DNA of 53,174 bases from Kofleriaceae bacterium (GCA_019912685.1 JAIOII010001186.1:1-53174); one strand, 5' to 3'; shown: positions 16,547 through 26,350, counted from the stretch's first letter. Numbers and translations are program-made. The notes: generated by a model not told the origin, from the letters alone.

Positions 16547-17443
16547 TTGAACATCACACTCGCTCGCGCGTGCGCCGGCCGCCGTGTAGTGGTGCCCGCC
16601 GGCCTGATCATCGCGCTGGCATCAGGCTGCAAGGACACGACCCATGGTGCAGCACCGACCCCGGATGCGGCAGAACGGGTCACGGCAGCGCCAAGCGAAC
16701 GCGCACCGTCATCGCCGCCACCACAAGATGATCCCGCGAAGCGCATCTGTGGCGGCGATGGGGAATGTCATCGCTTCTTCGCTCTCTACTCGGAGTTCTC
16801 GCCGCTGGCCGGACGCCTGCTGGAACGTGCCAGCACCGGCGAATACGGCACCGCAGAACTGGTCCTTGCAGCGCGCGCGAAGGAGTTGAGCCGCGAGATG
16901 CAGCGGTTGGCATGCGTACGCAAGTCCCCCATCAGGGACATGTGCGCAGACCTGAAGAACATCGCGAGAGAGATGAGCGTCGTACATGCTGCGACGCAAA
17001 GGGCATATTCCAATCTCGTGCGCCGGTCCTTTTCGGACTGCAAGAAGACGCAACGCGAGTACGCCAGAGGTGTTGAGCGAGGGAGCGTCAACGCCGACGA
17101 AAACTGGGACCTGTTTCGAACGACCTGTGAAGACTACTTCTCGGTTGTCGTGGCGCCCGGTGCTCCGAAGGCTGCCGAACGTTCCGAGTCGATACGCCTG
17201 GCGAATTCCATTGCCGATATCTTCCTTTCAGACATGGAGAAATGTGGGCAGGAAAGAACGCGAGCGGCCGTCACTCGATGTGCGAACCAGTCGCTTGCGC
17301 GAATATGCGAGGAGACGCGGCTGTTCGCTGGCGAGCACGGATGGGACACGGTCCGGTGGCTTGCAGGCAACGCCGAGCTGCTTCCCCGCGAATGGCCGCA
17401 AGGAGCAGCCGTGAAGACGACCCTGAATCGGTGCCGACCTTGA
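16547..17443 (+). CDS. Cys-rich lipoprotein of unknown function
   Basis: 298 aa starting with TTG behind GGGAGA. The N-terminus is hydrophobic and ends in LASGC, a lipobox. A Pro/Ala/Ser-rich linker leads to a mostly helical domain with about a dozen Cys, several spaced as in helical Cys-pair bundles (CGGDGECHRFF, CADLKN, CEDYF, CANQSLARICEETR). Function is unknown. It precedes the kinase gene on the same strand by 149 bp. Confidence 0.65.
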   Translation: MNITLARACAGRRVVVPAGLIIALASGCKDTTHGAAPTPDAAERVTAAPSERAPSSPPPQDDPAKRICGGDGECHRFFALYSEFSPLAGRLLERASTGEYGTAELVLAARAKELSREMQRLACVRKSPIRDMCADLKNIAREMSVVHAATQRAYSNLVRRSFSDCKKTQREYARGVERGSVNADENWDLFRTTCEDYFSVVVAPGAPKAAERSESIRLANSIADIFLSDMEKCGQERTRAAVTRCANQSLARICEETRLFAGEHGWDTVRWLAGNAELLPREWPQGAAVKTTLNRCRP

Positions 17444-17592
17444 GCGACAACGTTGTGCGCGTCGGAGGCTGGACGGTCGCCGCGTCCGGTTGCTCGGCAC
17501 GCAAGAAGGATCCGCGATCCTGAAGGCTCCTCAGCGGCACGGATCGGAGCCTTGGCCTAGCTTTCGGCGCCGCCGCGACGGCGTAATTTCCG

Positions 17593-20500
17593 GTGATCGC
17601 GACGGGCAGCGTGTCGGATGGCGATCTGCCGGTCGCGACGCGGTCACGGGCCGATCCATCGCCAGCAGGCGTATGCTCACAGGGGGTGGCCAGCGAATCC
17701 GATCAGGAAGGACAGTTTCCGCCGAAGCTGGATCAGCAGGCAACCACGGCTGAAGATCAGCTCGGCGAGGCGGTGACCGCCCCCGCAGACGCCGACGGCG
17801 AACGGACGCGTGAGTCCACGCTGGCGCCCATCGCCGAGGCCTTCACAGCAGGTGCGCGAATCGGCCGATTTGTTGTCCTCGAGGAGCTCGGAAGAGGCGG
17901 CATGGGAGTCGTCCTGACGGCGTACGACCCAATGCTCGACCGGCGCGTCGCGGTTAAGGTCGTGAAGTCCCACGCACGTGGTTCCGACGCCATCGCCGAG
18001 GTCAACGCGCGGATGCTGCGAGAGGCGCGGGGCATGGCGCGCCTGGCGCACCCGAACGTGCTTACGGTTCTCGATGTCGGTGTCGTCGATGATGGCGTGT
18101 TCATCGCGATGGAATACGCCGCTGGAGGCAATCTCCGCAGCTGGCAGTCGGACCGCAGTCATCGCTGGCGCGAGGTCCTCGCGCGTTACTGCGATGCGGG
18201 TCGTGGGCTCGCTGCTGCGCACAGGGCCGGGCTGGTTCATAGGGACTTCAAGCCCGACAATGTCCTCTTGCACGCAGATGGGAGAGTCTGCGTGGCGGAC
18301 TTCGGCCTCGTTGGAACGCGGCACGATGCGACAAACTCGACGACGCAGGTACCGGTTGCCGGCGTCGCACCCGAAGCACTCCAGACCGTCACGCAGACGG
18401 GAGCACTGCTGGGAACTCCTGCGTACATGGCTCCCGAACAACACCAGGCCGAGCGCGTTGGCGCGCACGCGGATCAGTTTGCATTCGCCGTTTCGTTATG
18501 GGAGGCGCTCTACGGCCGGCGCCCGTTCGCGGGCCGGACCTACGCAGAGCTCGCGTTGAACGTCACGTCCGGAGCAATCGAAGCTCCACCCCGCGACATC
18601 GATGTCCCCTCTCGCATCCGGACAACACTCGAACGTGCATTGAGCGCTGATCCGGCCGCGCGCTTCTCGTCGATGAACGAGCTGATCGCAGTGCTGGGGC
18701 GCGATGCCACGACGGGGACGCGATGGCGGATGCCGGTAGTGATCGGTTCGCTCGGGATCGCGGTCATCGCGCTCTGCGCGCTGTACTTGCTCGAGGGCAG
18801 ACACCCGGCCTCCAACGAGGTAACGAAGTGTGCAGCGGGCCGCGACCGTGTCGAGACGGTGTGGGGTCAGGAGCAGCGTGCCGCCGCAGAGCGTGCCGCC
18901 GCGGCCTTGGCACCAGGATCCCTGGACACTCTATTCCGGCATCTCGACGACTTCCGCGCATCGTGGATCACGTCATATAAGCAGGCCTGCGATGCCACGC
19001 ATCGACGGGGTGACCAATCCCAGCAGGTGCTCGACCTGAGGATGCGCTGCCTGGACCGGAGGCTGAGGGAACGCTCGTCACTCATCTCCACTTTCATTGC
19101 CGATCCGAGCGTCACCAGGTTGCACACGGTGCTCTCGACGGTGGTCCGCTTGCCGCCCGTGTCTTCGTGCGACGATGTCGATGCCCTCGCTGCGAGCGTG
19201 CCTCTTCCGGAAGACCCCGTGGTCCGCCAGCGAGTGCAAGAGCTCTCGGATCTGCTCGACAGTGTCGTCGCGCTCCAGAATGCGCGAGAACTTCCAGCGG
19301 CACTCGCCCGACTGGACGAGGCGGCTTCGGAATTCGAGGCGATCGAATATCTTCCTGTCAGGGCGCGGTATTTTCACGTCCGCGGGGTCACGCATCAGCT
19401 CATGTACGAGGCCGCGTCTGCCGTCCGTGACCAGGAAGAAGCGGCACGACTCGCGGCTGAAGGAAGAGACGACCTTCTACTCGCGCAGGTGTGGTTGTCG
19501 CTCACGTACATTCACGGGTTGCAGCTGCGCGATCATGCCGCTGCGAAGCTGCTCGACCCCGTTGCGGATCTCGCAATTCGTCGTGCGCAGGTTCCGGAAC
19601 GAATCAAGCAGTCGCTATACGCGCGTCTGTACAGTCTGCGTGGATCCCAGCTTGACCAGGCGGGCTCTCTGTCGGAGGCGCGCGAGAATTTCCAGCTCGC
19701 ACTCGACGCGATGCGTCTTGGTGGCCTCGATCGCAACATGGACTTCGCGCTCACCGAGTCCTACCTGGCGTCGGTCGAGGCCCGACTCGGATTGGTGGAT
19801 GTCGCCGATAGACGATTCGAGCGTGCGAGGAAGATGCTGACCGAAACGCTCGGGCCGGCACACCCTGAGTCGATAACGGTCATCGGTCGACAGGCGCACG
19901 CCGCGTATTCTCACGGGCGGCTCGCAGAGGCTGAACGGCTCATGCGCGAGGAGTTCGAGAGCTACCGCACGATCTACGGTGATGACGACCTCCGCACCCG
20001 CACCGCACTGGGAAACCTCGGTGCGGCACTCGCCATGCGCGGCAAGCATGGCGAGGCGCTCGACATCTTTGCGGCACAGGTTTCCGCATTCGAGGCCAGG
20101 GCTGACCGTGGGGTCGAGCTCGCGCAGAGCCTGCAGAACCTCGGATCCGAAATGTACGAGCTTCGCCGGTGGAGCGACGCGATCGCGAGACTGTCGGATG
20201 CCGAGAGGCTCTACGTGTCCACGCTCGGGACGACTCATCTCCGGACGGCCCAGGCGTCCGCCGAGCTCGGCCATGCACTATTTCTCGCGGGGAACATCAC
20301 CGCTGCCGAGAGCCACCTGCGGGCTGCCTGCCGTACGCTGGACAAGAGCGAGGGGGCCATCGTCGAATCTGCGATGTGTCAGTACTACCTCGGAAAGGTT
20401 CTGCACGCGCGAGGGCGTACCAGCGACGCGATCCGCATCGAAGCGGAGGTCGTTGCCAAGCTGGATTCGCGCCTCGGCGCGAGCAACTGGTTTGCTGCGT

Positions 20501-20793
20501 ATCCACTGACGGTTCTTGCTCGTCTCTATCGCGAGAAGGGGCTGCCGCTTGAGTCCATCGCGGCCGCCGAGCGCGCGGTGGCGCTGCGAATTCGATTCGA
20601 TATCGCGCCGGAGAAGCTCGCCGAGAGCCGTTTCGAGCTCGCGCGGGCGCAGGCCGCCGGGGGTCGTGAGGAGGAGGCTAACCGGACAGCGCTCCAGTCC
20701 CTCGCGGACTACGGTCGCGCTGACAAGGAAGCCCGGGAAGCGATCGTAGAGATCGAGCGCTGGCTAAAGCGGCGAGGGCAGAGTTTGCCATGA
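17593..20793 (+). CDS. Ser/Thr protein kinase with transmembrane segment and TPR-like C-terminus
   Basis: 1066 aa (GTG start; the true start may be up to 90 codons later, since the first residues are low complexity). The kinase domain spans about 95-370: LGRGGMG glycine loop, Lys122 in VAVKV, HRDFKPDN at 216-223, DFG at 236, GTPAYMAPEQ. A single transmembrane helix lies at about 380-400 and the remainder is helical repeats of TPR type. This is the standard Pkn2/PknB-like receptor layout of myxobacteria: cytoplasmic kinase, outside or scaffold repeats. Targets are unknown. It is unusual as cargo inside an integrated element. Confidence 0.88.
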   Translation: MIATGSVSDGDLPVATRSRADPSPAGVCSQGVASESDQEGQFPPKLDQQATTAEDQLGEAVTAPADADGERTRESTLAPIAEAFTAGARIGRFVVLEELGRGGMGVVLTAYDPMLDRRVAVKVVKSHARGSDAIAEVNARMLREARGMARLAHPNVLTVLDVGVVDDGVFIAMEYAAGGNLRSWQSDRSHRWREVLARYCDAGRGLAAAHRAGLVHRDFKPDNVLLHADGRVCVADFGLVGTRHDATNSTTQVPVAGVAPEALQTVTQTGALLGTPAYMAPEQHQAERVGAHADQFAFAVSLWEALYGRRPFAGRTYAELALNVTSGAIEAPPRDIDVPSRIRTTLERALSADPAARFSSMNELIAVLGRDATTGTRWRMPVVIGSLGIAVIALCALYLLEGRHPASNEVTKCAAGRDRVETVWGQEQRAAAERAAAALAPGSLDTLFRHLDDFRASWITSYKQACDATHRRGDQSQQVLDLRMRCLDRRLRERSSLISTFIADPSVTRLHTVLSTVVRLPPVSSCDDVDALAASVPLPEDPVVRQRVQELSDLLDSVVALQNARELPAALARLDEAASEFEAIEYLPVRARYFHVRGVTHQLMYEAASAVRDQEEAARLAAEGRDDLLLAQVWLSLTYIHGLQLRDHAAAKLLDPVADLAIRRAQVPERIKQSLYARLYSLRGSQLDQAGSLSEARENFQLALDAMRLGGLDRNMDFALTESYLASVEARLGLVDVADRRFERARKMLTETLGPAHPESITVIGRQAHAAYSHGRLAEAERLMREEFESYRTIYGDDDLRTRTALGNLGAALAMRGKHGEALDIFAAQVSAFEARADRGVELAQSLQNLGSEMYELRRWSDAIARLSDAERLYVSTLGTTHLRTAQASAELGHALFLAGNITAAESHLRAACRTLDKSEGAIVESAMCQYYLGKVLHARGRTSDAIRIEAEVVAKLDSRLGASNWFAAYPLTVLARLYREKGLPLESIAAAERAVALRIRFDIAPEKLAESRFELARAQAAGGREEEANRTALQSLADYGRADKEAREAIVEIERWLKRRGQSLP

Positions 20794-21057
20794 AGTCGTG
20801 GCGCGGGCCGAGGAGAGGTCGCCCTCATTCAAGCGGCACGTCGTGGCTGTGGAGAATCCGTGCAGCCGGGAGTCGAGTTCGCCGAACCTGCAAGTCGTTC
20901 GCTTCACGGTGAGGGCGGTGAGGGTGCTGCGGTAGTCGGCGTCAGCCGTGCTGTCGCGCCGGTGAGTAAGTACGGCCGAGACAAAACACAGGAGCCACGG
21001 TTACGGCTAAGAAAGGCAGGCCGAACTTCCAGCGTGCCCGGAACGACTGTCCAGATG

Positions 21058-21864
21058 TCAGCGACCCGTCCGCCGGTCGCACGCCTGTCGGTGTGCGCAC
21101 GTCCGGCACTGCCAGCCCCTCACGGGGTAGAAGACGCCAGCATCGATCGCTCGAAGCACGCCGAGAACCGTCATCATGAGCTCGCGCTCCTGCTGCACGG
21201 TCCGGTTCACCTCCGCATGCTGGATCGCCGGCTCGGCCGTCTTCGTGATGATCTGGTAGGCGAGTCCCTCGGCTCCGAGACCCAGCACTCTGGATGCGAT
21301 CAGGTAGGCGGTGGGCTGAAGATCGTGGTCGAGCTGATCGCGGCCGTAACGACGGGCCGCGGTCTTGTGCTCGATGATCATGCGTCGACCATCGATGTCC
21401 GCGACGAGATCGATCACGCCGATCATTCGCTCGTCGAGCAGCTCGCCCGTCTCCGGGTGATGGAGCTCGATCGCGAAGGGCGACTCGATCAGGACCGGCC
21501 GCAGTCCGGTGAGGCGAGGCTGCCGCGAGTGGAAGACCTTCAGCATCCTCCGTCCCAGCTGCTCGACGGCAGTAAGGGGTTCGCCATCCTCGGTGAGGAC
21601 GGGCAGCCCGGCTGGCTGCCCGGCGATCCACGCGCCAGCAAAGACCTCGAGCACCATCTCCAGCGGGGCTGACAGTCCGTCGCGCAGCACCGTATAGTAC
21701 GCGCCGAGGGCAGCGTGAACTGCCGTGCCGAGCAGCAGAGCGGAAGCCACGTGCTCGGCCGGTTCGCCGAGCACGTAGTGGAGCTCGTACTGGCGAGGAC
21801 AGCGCAGGTACGTCTTGATCTGGCTCACCGACACGTACAGCCCATCCTCCCGTGACGGCATCAT
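21058..21864 (-). CDS. PD-(D/E)XK nuclease, RecB/Cas4-like with likely Fe-S cluster
   Basis: 268 aa (tandem ATGs at 21864 and 21861). The N-terminus SQIKTYLRCPRQYELHY carries the first Cys of a RecB/Cas4-type cluster and the C-terminus has CRTCAHRQAC, giving C-Xn-C-X2-C-X5-C. Between them are GTAVHAAL (motif His), GVIDLVAD and IIEHKTA (catalytic Asp, Glu and Lys) and QPTAY (QxxxY motif). It should cut or resect single-stranded DNA ends. Its start overlaps the stop of the Rad52-like gene by 4 bp (ATGA), giving a phage-style exonuclease/annealing pair. Confidence 0.85.
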   Translation of the reverse strand: MMPSREDGLYVSVSQIKTYLRCPRQYELHYVLGEPAEHVASALLLGTAVHAALGAYYTVLRDGLSAPLEMVLEVFAGAWIAGQPAGLPVLTEDGEPLTAVEQLGRRMLKVFHSRQPRLTGLRPVLIESPFAIELHHPETGELLDERMIGVIDLVADIDGRRMIIEHKTAARRYGRDQLDHDLQPTAYLIASRVLGLGAEGLAYQIITKTAEPAIQHAEVNRTVQQERELMMTVLGVLRAIDAGVFYPVRGWQCRTCAHRQACDRRTGR

Positions 21865-22610
21865 CGCGTGGCCTCGACCGGCCGCGCGTTGCCGTTCGAA
21901 GGCGCCGAACCCGCCGTCATGGCGGCGATCACCTCGCTCGCCTCGGACCTCGTCAGGAACTCGATCTGGCGTCCGTACCGCTCCCGGACGCGCAGCCGGA
22001 ACTGTCCCGGCTCGTACCCGGCACGTCGCACCAGTGACCAGATCGCCTGGATCTGCTTGGAGGTCACGCGCACGCGATCCCGGGCTGGTGACGCGTTGCC
22101 GGGCGGGCCACCGGCCTCGAGCTGTGGGGACTGCTGACCGCGAAGCTCGGTTTCGCGAGGAACAGGACTGGCATCGTCATCGAGCACGCCGCGGTACGCA
22201 TCGCGCCCGGCGCCGAACATCGCGGCGCACTTCTTGAGCGCGTTGCTGAACGCACCCTTGCGAGCGTCGGCTTCCGACACGGCCGAGTGTCCGCCATCTC
22301 CCAGCGCCTCCGCGAACACGACGAAGGTACCGTCTCGCCACTCGCCGAGCTCGAGGCGCACTTCGCAGAGCGCGTCGAAGACTGGCCGGCCCTTCGCGCT
22401 GGTCGAAGTGCTCACGCTCATCGTCCGGTGCGCGCGGAATCCGCCGACGCCGAGCACCTCGTTCAGCCGGTCGATCACGAACTGTGTCCTTACCCCGGTC
22501 GTGTCGTAGCCGCGTCCGGTGACGCGTCCGTCAGTTCGCTCGATCGCCTCCTCCGGGAACGGTGCGGCCAGCGCCGCGTAGATCTTCTTGCGGTCAGCTT
22601 CGGTCATCAT
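21861..22610 (-). CDS. Rad52/Rad22-family single-strand annealing protein
   Basis: 249 aa from the first of two ATGs (22610), behind GAGGAGG. The N-terminal 130 residues match the Rad52/22 fold: FPEEAIERTDGRVTGRGYDTTG, VIDRLNEVLG, DALCEVRLELG, GDGGHSAVSEADARKGAFSNALKKCAAMFG. A Pro-rich linker leads to a C-terminal domain (TSKQIQAIWSLVRRAGYEPG...LTRSEASEVIAAM) also seen on phage and plasmid Rad52-like proteins. It anneals complementary single strands during recombination. Coupled to the RecB-like nuclease downstream. Confidence 0.85.
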   Translation of the reverse strand: MMTEADRKKIYAALAAPFPEEAIERTDGRVTGRGYDTTGVRTQFVIDRLNEVLGVGGFRAHRTMSVSTSTSAKGRPVFDALCEVRLELGEWRDGTFVVFAEALGDGGHSAVSEADARKGAFSNALKKCAAMFGAGRDAYRGVLDDDASPVPRETELRGQQSPQLEAGGPPGNASPARDRVRVTSKQIQAIWSLVRRAGYEPGQFRLRVRERYGRQIEFLTRSEASEVIAAMTAGSAPSNGNARPVEATR

Positions 22611-22788
22611 CTCGGACCTCCTCGAAAAGCGAGGGCTCCCAGGTTTCACGCCTGGGAGCCCGGTATGGGTTGGGGTGTCGTCGTCCTCGCGGTGGATGCC
22701 AGTCGGCGAGCTCGCGCGCGAGGACCGCGAGCACGGCAACGAAGAGCCGCCTCGCAAGCGGCGAACCGAGTGCCTTGAACAGCCACAT
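22594..22788 (-). CDS. 64-aa protein between VWA and Rad52-like genes
   Basis: ATG with AGGAG seven bases upstream, 9 bp after the VWA stop and overlapping the Rad52-like start by 17 bp. The N-terminus (LFKALGSPLARRLFVAVLAVLARELADW) is an amphipathic or weakly membrane-inserting helix; the rest is basic and Pro-rich. No family is recognised. The tight fit in the operon supports it being a gene. Confidence 0.5.
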   Translation of the reverse strand: MWLFKALGSPLARRLFVAVLAVLARELADWHPPRGRRHPNPYRAPRRETWEPSLFEEVRDDDRS

Positions 22789-22797
22789 GCATGGCTC

Positions 22798-24057
22798 CTA
22801 TGCAGCGAACAGCGTCGCCGCGGTGGTGGGATCCAGGGTCGACAGCTCGGACGTCGACGTCGCCGGCGAGCACCACGGCGCGAGCCTGCTGACGTCGACT
22901 CCGATCCCGACGCCGATGATCGAGACTCCGCGCGACGAGGCGCGTTGCCGCAGCTCGACGGCTCGCTCGGGTTCGCTCACCCCGTCCGTGATCAGCACGA
23001 GATCGGCCTTGCCGAAGCCCGGCTCGCGCTCGATCAGTTCGAGCCCGCGCTCGATCACGCGGTCGATGCTGGTGCCCCCGGCACAGCCGGCGAAGAGATA
23101 CTCCACGGGAAGCGTCTCGCCGGACGCAACGATGGCCTCGTACTTCACCTCGGTGTCGAACCCGAGCAGGACGAACCTGCGCCGCTCCTCCTGGGCCTGA
23201 TCGAGGAGCGCAAGCGCGACGGCAGTGGCCCAGGTGTCCGCTTCTCCCTCCATCGAGCCAGATTTGTCGACGCACACGACCAGCGGGCCGCGGCCGCGCG
23301 GGTCACGTCCCTTGACGCCGTACTGCAAGGCGTCGTGCTCGAGGAGGGACCGCAGAGCAGCTCGACGCATCCGCGGATGGGCGAGCCGCACCAGTTCGGA
23401 CGGAAGCAGTCTGCCGAGATCCGAGCCCTGTTCGACGTCGCCGATCTCCTCGGGGATGCGTCTCACGCGGCCGCGACGTCGTGTCGATGCGATCTGCTTC
23501 ACTCGCCCGGCAAGTCGCGAGAGCTCGCGCAGCCGGGGCATCTCGCGAAGGGCGCGGGCAAGTGCAACGGCCCGGTCGGAGGTGCGCGCACCTCCCGTCG
23601 AGGTTCGGGTGCCGCTGCTGGCAGCGACGTTCACGTGCTCGAGCGCCGCGAGAGCCTCGCGAACCTCGGCCACTGCGTCGCCGGCCTTCATGCATGCGGT
23701 CCGGAGCTGGCGCCGCACGACGTGGTCCTCGGGCTGCATCTGCGGGTCGCCGAGCGAGGAGAGCAGCACCTCGACCGCGGCGGCGGCGGCAACCGGGTCG
23801 CCGTGGCACTCCGCGACGAGGCGCTCGAACTGCGGCAGACGCGCGCACTGCTCGTGCACCTGGTTGGCCCACCCGGAGTGTTCCCGGTGGCGTTGCCGCA
23901 CCGGTAGCTCGATGACCTCACCGCTGTACAGCACACCGAACAGCTCGTCCTCGAGCTGGCGGCGCGGGGAGTCCAGCTCGCTCGCCGCGGGGAGCGCACG
24001 TGCCTCTCTGTGGAGGTAGACGTCCCAGCGCGAGACGTCCCGGCAGAGGCGCTTCAT
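22798..24057 (-). CDS. VWA-domain protein (ViaA/CoxE-like), partner of the MoxR ATPase
   Basis: 419 aa. The N-terminal 250 residues are helical; the C-terminal part is a von Willebrand A domain with an intact metal site: DKSGSMEG (DxSxS), GGTSID (Thr) and LITDGV (Asp). Its ATG overlaps the stop of the MoxR gene (ATGA, 24054-24057). MoxR-VWA pairs act as chaperone-like complexes in which the ATPase remodels a target bound through the VWA protein. Here they share an operon with recombination genes. Confidence 0.85.
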   Translation of the reverse strand: MKRLCRDVSRWDVYLHREARALPAASELDSPRRQLEDELFGVLYSGEVIELPVRQRHREHSGWANQVHEQCARLPQFERLVAECHGDPVAAAAAVEVLLSSLGDPQMQPEDHVVRRQLRTACMKAGDAVAEVREALAALEHVNVAASSGTRTSTGGARTSDRAVALARALREMPRLRELSRLAGRVKQIASTRRRGRVRRIPEEIGDVEQGSDLGRLLPSELVRLAHPRMRRAALRSLLEHDALQYGVKGRDPRGRGPLVVCVDKSGSMEGEADTWATAVALALLDQAQEERRRFVLLGFDTEVKYEAIVASGETLPVEYLFAGCAGGTSIDRVIERGLELIEREPGFGKADLVLITDGVSEPERAVELRQRASSRGVSIIGVGIGVDVSRLAPWCSPATSTSELSTLDPTTAATLFAA

Positions 24058-25190
24058 CGTGCACCTCGGAGACCGAGACCTGCGCTCACCGCCTGCGCGA
24101 GCTCGCGGTGGATGGCATCGATCTCTGCGGACGCGCCGGCGACGACCGTGCGTGCACGCCGCCCGCCCTTCAGCGCGAGCTCCGTCAGGCGCTGCTGCTG
24201 CTGGGCGTACGCGTCGATGGCGCCGGCCGCCGCCGAGATGTACGCCTTGCGGTCGCCCGTCTTGAGGCCCGACACGCGCTCGGCGGTCTCGCGTGCCGCA
24301 TCGAGGATCTCCTGGGCCTGCGTACCGGCGGGATCAGCGAGTTGCCCCACGATCCGGGCGACCTTCGCGCGCTCCTTCGGCTCCCGCCACAACGAGTCGG
24401 CGAGCAGCGAGAGGTCTTCGGGCGACGTCTGCTTCTCCCCCGCCAGGTAGGCCGCGGCACGTGCTACCCGCAGCGAGCGCTTCCATCTTCGGTCGGAGGC
24501 CACGATCCCCTCGGCACGGCAAGCGTCGCGGATCGCGATCATGGCGTCGATCGTGCCGTCGGTGATCTTCACCGCGAGCACCTCCAGCTGTGCCGCGTGC
24601 AGATCATCCATCGTGGCCCGGGTCGCGGGCGCCGGGTCCGGTGCCTTGACGACGCTCCGGAACGACGACGTCTGCACGAGGTATCCGACGTCGTAGCGGA
24701 GCAAGAACCGGTCGAAGAGGGCCTCGAGTTCGTTCGACTCCGGCAGCTCATTGGAGGCAGCGAACAGGCTCACCAACGGGCAAGCCGTGGGCACGCCGTC
24801 GTTGTGAAAGACGCGCTCGTTCGCGATCGCCAGCAGCGAGTTCAAGATCGCCGAGTTGGCCTTGAAGACCTCGTCGACGAAGGCGATCTCGGCCTCGGGC
24901 AGCTTGCCCGCCGTCACGCGCACGTAGCGGTCCTGCTCGAGCGCGCTCAGACTCACGGGTCCGAACAGCTCCTCGGGCGTCGAGAAGCGCGTCAGCAGTC
25001 GCTCGAAGTACTGGCCGCCGAACGCTTGCGCGATCGAGCGTACGAGCGCCGACTTGCCGGTCCCGGGGGGACCCAGCAGGAGCACGTGCTCGCCGGCAAT
25101 GATCGCGCACAGGGCTCCGTCGATGACGGACTGGCGCTCGGGAAACGCCGAGACGAGCTCGGCGCGGAGGGTCTGGAAGATGCGGGTCAT
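24054..25190 (-). CDS. MoxR/RavA-family AAA+ ATPase
   Basis: 378 aa from the ATG at 25190, which has AAGGAGA eight bases upstream; the open frame continues far upstream, but only as Arg-rich noise. Walker A is GPPGTGKS (40-47), Walker B is AFVDEVFK near 97-104, sensor region FAASNELPE, and arginine-finger region ALFDRFLLRY. A helical C-terminal domain follows. It should hydrolyse ATP to remodel a protein complex with the VWA partner encoded immediately downstream. Confidence 0.88.
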   Translation of the reverse strand: MTRIFQTLRAELVSAFPERQSVIDGALCAIIAGEHVLLLGPPGTGKSALVRSIAQAFGGQYFERLLTRFSTPEELFGPVSLSALEQDRYVRVTAGKLPEAEIAFVDEVFKANSAILNSLLAIANERVFHNDGVPTACPLVSLFAASNELPESNELEALFDRFLLRYDVGYLVQTSSFRSVVKAPDPAPATRATMDDLHAAQLEVLAVKITDGTIDAMIAIRDACRAEGIVASDRRWKRSLRVARAAAYLAGEKQTSPEDLSLLADSLWREPKERAKVARIVGQLADPAGTQAQEILDAARETAERVSGLKTGDRKAYISAAAGAIDAYAQQQQRLTELALKGGRRARTVVAGASAEIDAIHRELAQAVSAGLGLRGAR

Positions 25191-25264
25191 GTGATGGTCT
25201 CCTTGGCAGGGCGGCTGCCCCTGCTCCTCTTGGTTGATGTGGTTGGGGGAGTCGCGACGACGGC

Positions 25265-26143
25265 TCACGCCGCGGCGCGGTCCTCGATCAGACGACCGAC
25301 GGTCGACGTGAGCTGGTCGAGCTGCTGGTCGAGCGTGTCGACCTCGACGCGTAGGACATCGCGGTACAGGCGCGCCCGGGAACGAAGCGCCTCGAACGCG
25401 TCGAGGCGTCGCTCGAGCGTCGACATCCGCTCGGGCGGGAGCGCGACGAAGCCCTCGATCTCGGAGCGCAGTGCGGCGAGCTCGTCCTCGATGGAGCCGC
25501 GAGCCACGTCGCCTAGGGTCTGCTCGGCCTCGACACTGCGGTGAACGGGCAGGACGCAGACGCTGGACTGGCCGATCCGTTGCACGGCGTCCTGCATCCG
25601 CCGCACCTGCGCCGCGAACGGAGCAGGCGTCCAGTACACGCCGCCATGCGGGCGGAGGGTCACCGCGGCGAACGAACCGAGCGTGCGCACCAGCGTGCGT
25701 CGCACATCGTCGGGTACGTGGGTGCCACGCAGCACCTTGAAGCGGCGATCGATGTCGACGACGAGGTCGTGGGCGGGCACATCGGTTACCACGATGTCGC
25801 GACCGCGATCGAGCGCGACGCGAGCCTCCTGGGTGTATGCGAGCGAGCCATCTCCGGCGCGATCCTCGCGGACGACGCCGAAGACGAGCTCCTCTGACGT
25901 GTCCTTGGCGAGGCGGAGCAGTCGACCGGGTTGCCCGACCTGCGCCTCGCGGACAGCGGCCTTGAACGCCTTCTCCGAGCTGGGTGCCTCGGGTAGCAGG
26001 TCGGCGGGGAGCCCGGCGTCGCGCCAGATCTGCACGAGCGTGTCGCGCTCGACGCGAGCCTCTGCGAGCGACCACCAAATGAGGTCCCCGAGGTGCTCGC
26101 CGCCGCCGGCGAGCGTCTTCCTGATGAGAGAGAGTGCGGACAT
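25265..26143 (-). CDS. DUF6744-like protein of the MoxR-VWA operon
   Basis: 292 aa from the ATG at 26143 with GGAGGA upstream. It has an alpha/beta N-terminal half with GGVYWTPAP in the middle and a long coiled-coil C-terminus (about 200-290). The layout and the place before a MoxR-VWA pair recall DUF6744 proteins of phages and plasmids, but I cannot confirm the family by eye. It may be the substrate or adaptor of the ATPase. It is separated by 74 bp from moxR, with hairpins upstream of it. Confidence 0.6.
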   Translation of the reverse strand: MSALSLIRKTLAGGGEHLGDLIWWSLAEARVERDTLVQIWRDAGLPADLLPEAPSSEKAFKAAVREAQVGQPGRLLRLAKDTSEELVFGVVREDRAGDGSLAYTQEARVALDRGRDIVVTDVPAHDLVVDIDRRFKVLRGTHVPDDVRRTLVRTLGSFAAVTLRPHGGVYWTPAPFAAQVRRMQDAVQRIGQSSVCVLPVHRSVEAEQTLGDVARGSIEDELAALRSEIEGFVALPPERMSTLERRLDAFEALRSRARLYRDVLRVEVDTLDQQLDQLTSTVGRLIEDRAAA

Positions 26144-26217
26144 GAGTCCTCCATGGCGCCTCTTTGGGCGCCGGCTGCCAGCTCGACCTCGGCGAGGGAG
26201 CTGGGCGGGTCGAGGTG

Positions 26218-26261
26218 TCACCGCCGAGAAGCGGTGTCAGCCGGCAACGACGCTGCCGGCT
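26218..26261 (-). terminator. Two consecutive hairpins before the MoxR operon
   Basis: CACCGC/GCGGTG with loop CGAGAA at 26218-26235, and the perfect 8-bp AGCCGGCA/TGCCGGCT at 26239-26261. They lie between the 57-aa gene and the DUF6744-like gene, on the path of leftward transcription. There is no U-tract, so they may be an attenuator, a processing site or a weak terminator rather than a classical terminator. Confidence 0.35.
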
Positions 26262-26350
26262 AAGAACGTGTTGCGGAAGGCCGCCCCCCACTCGACGCCG
26301 AGTCGAGCGGGGAACCAGCTCTCTCAGCGTGCTGACGGTGCGGCGATCAT

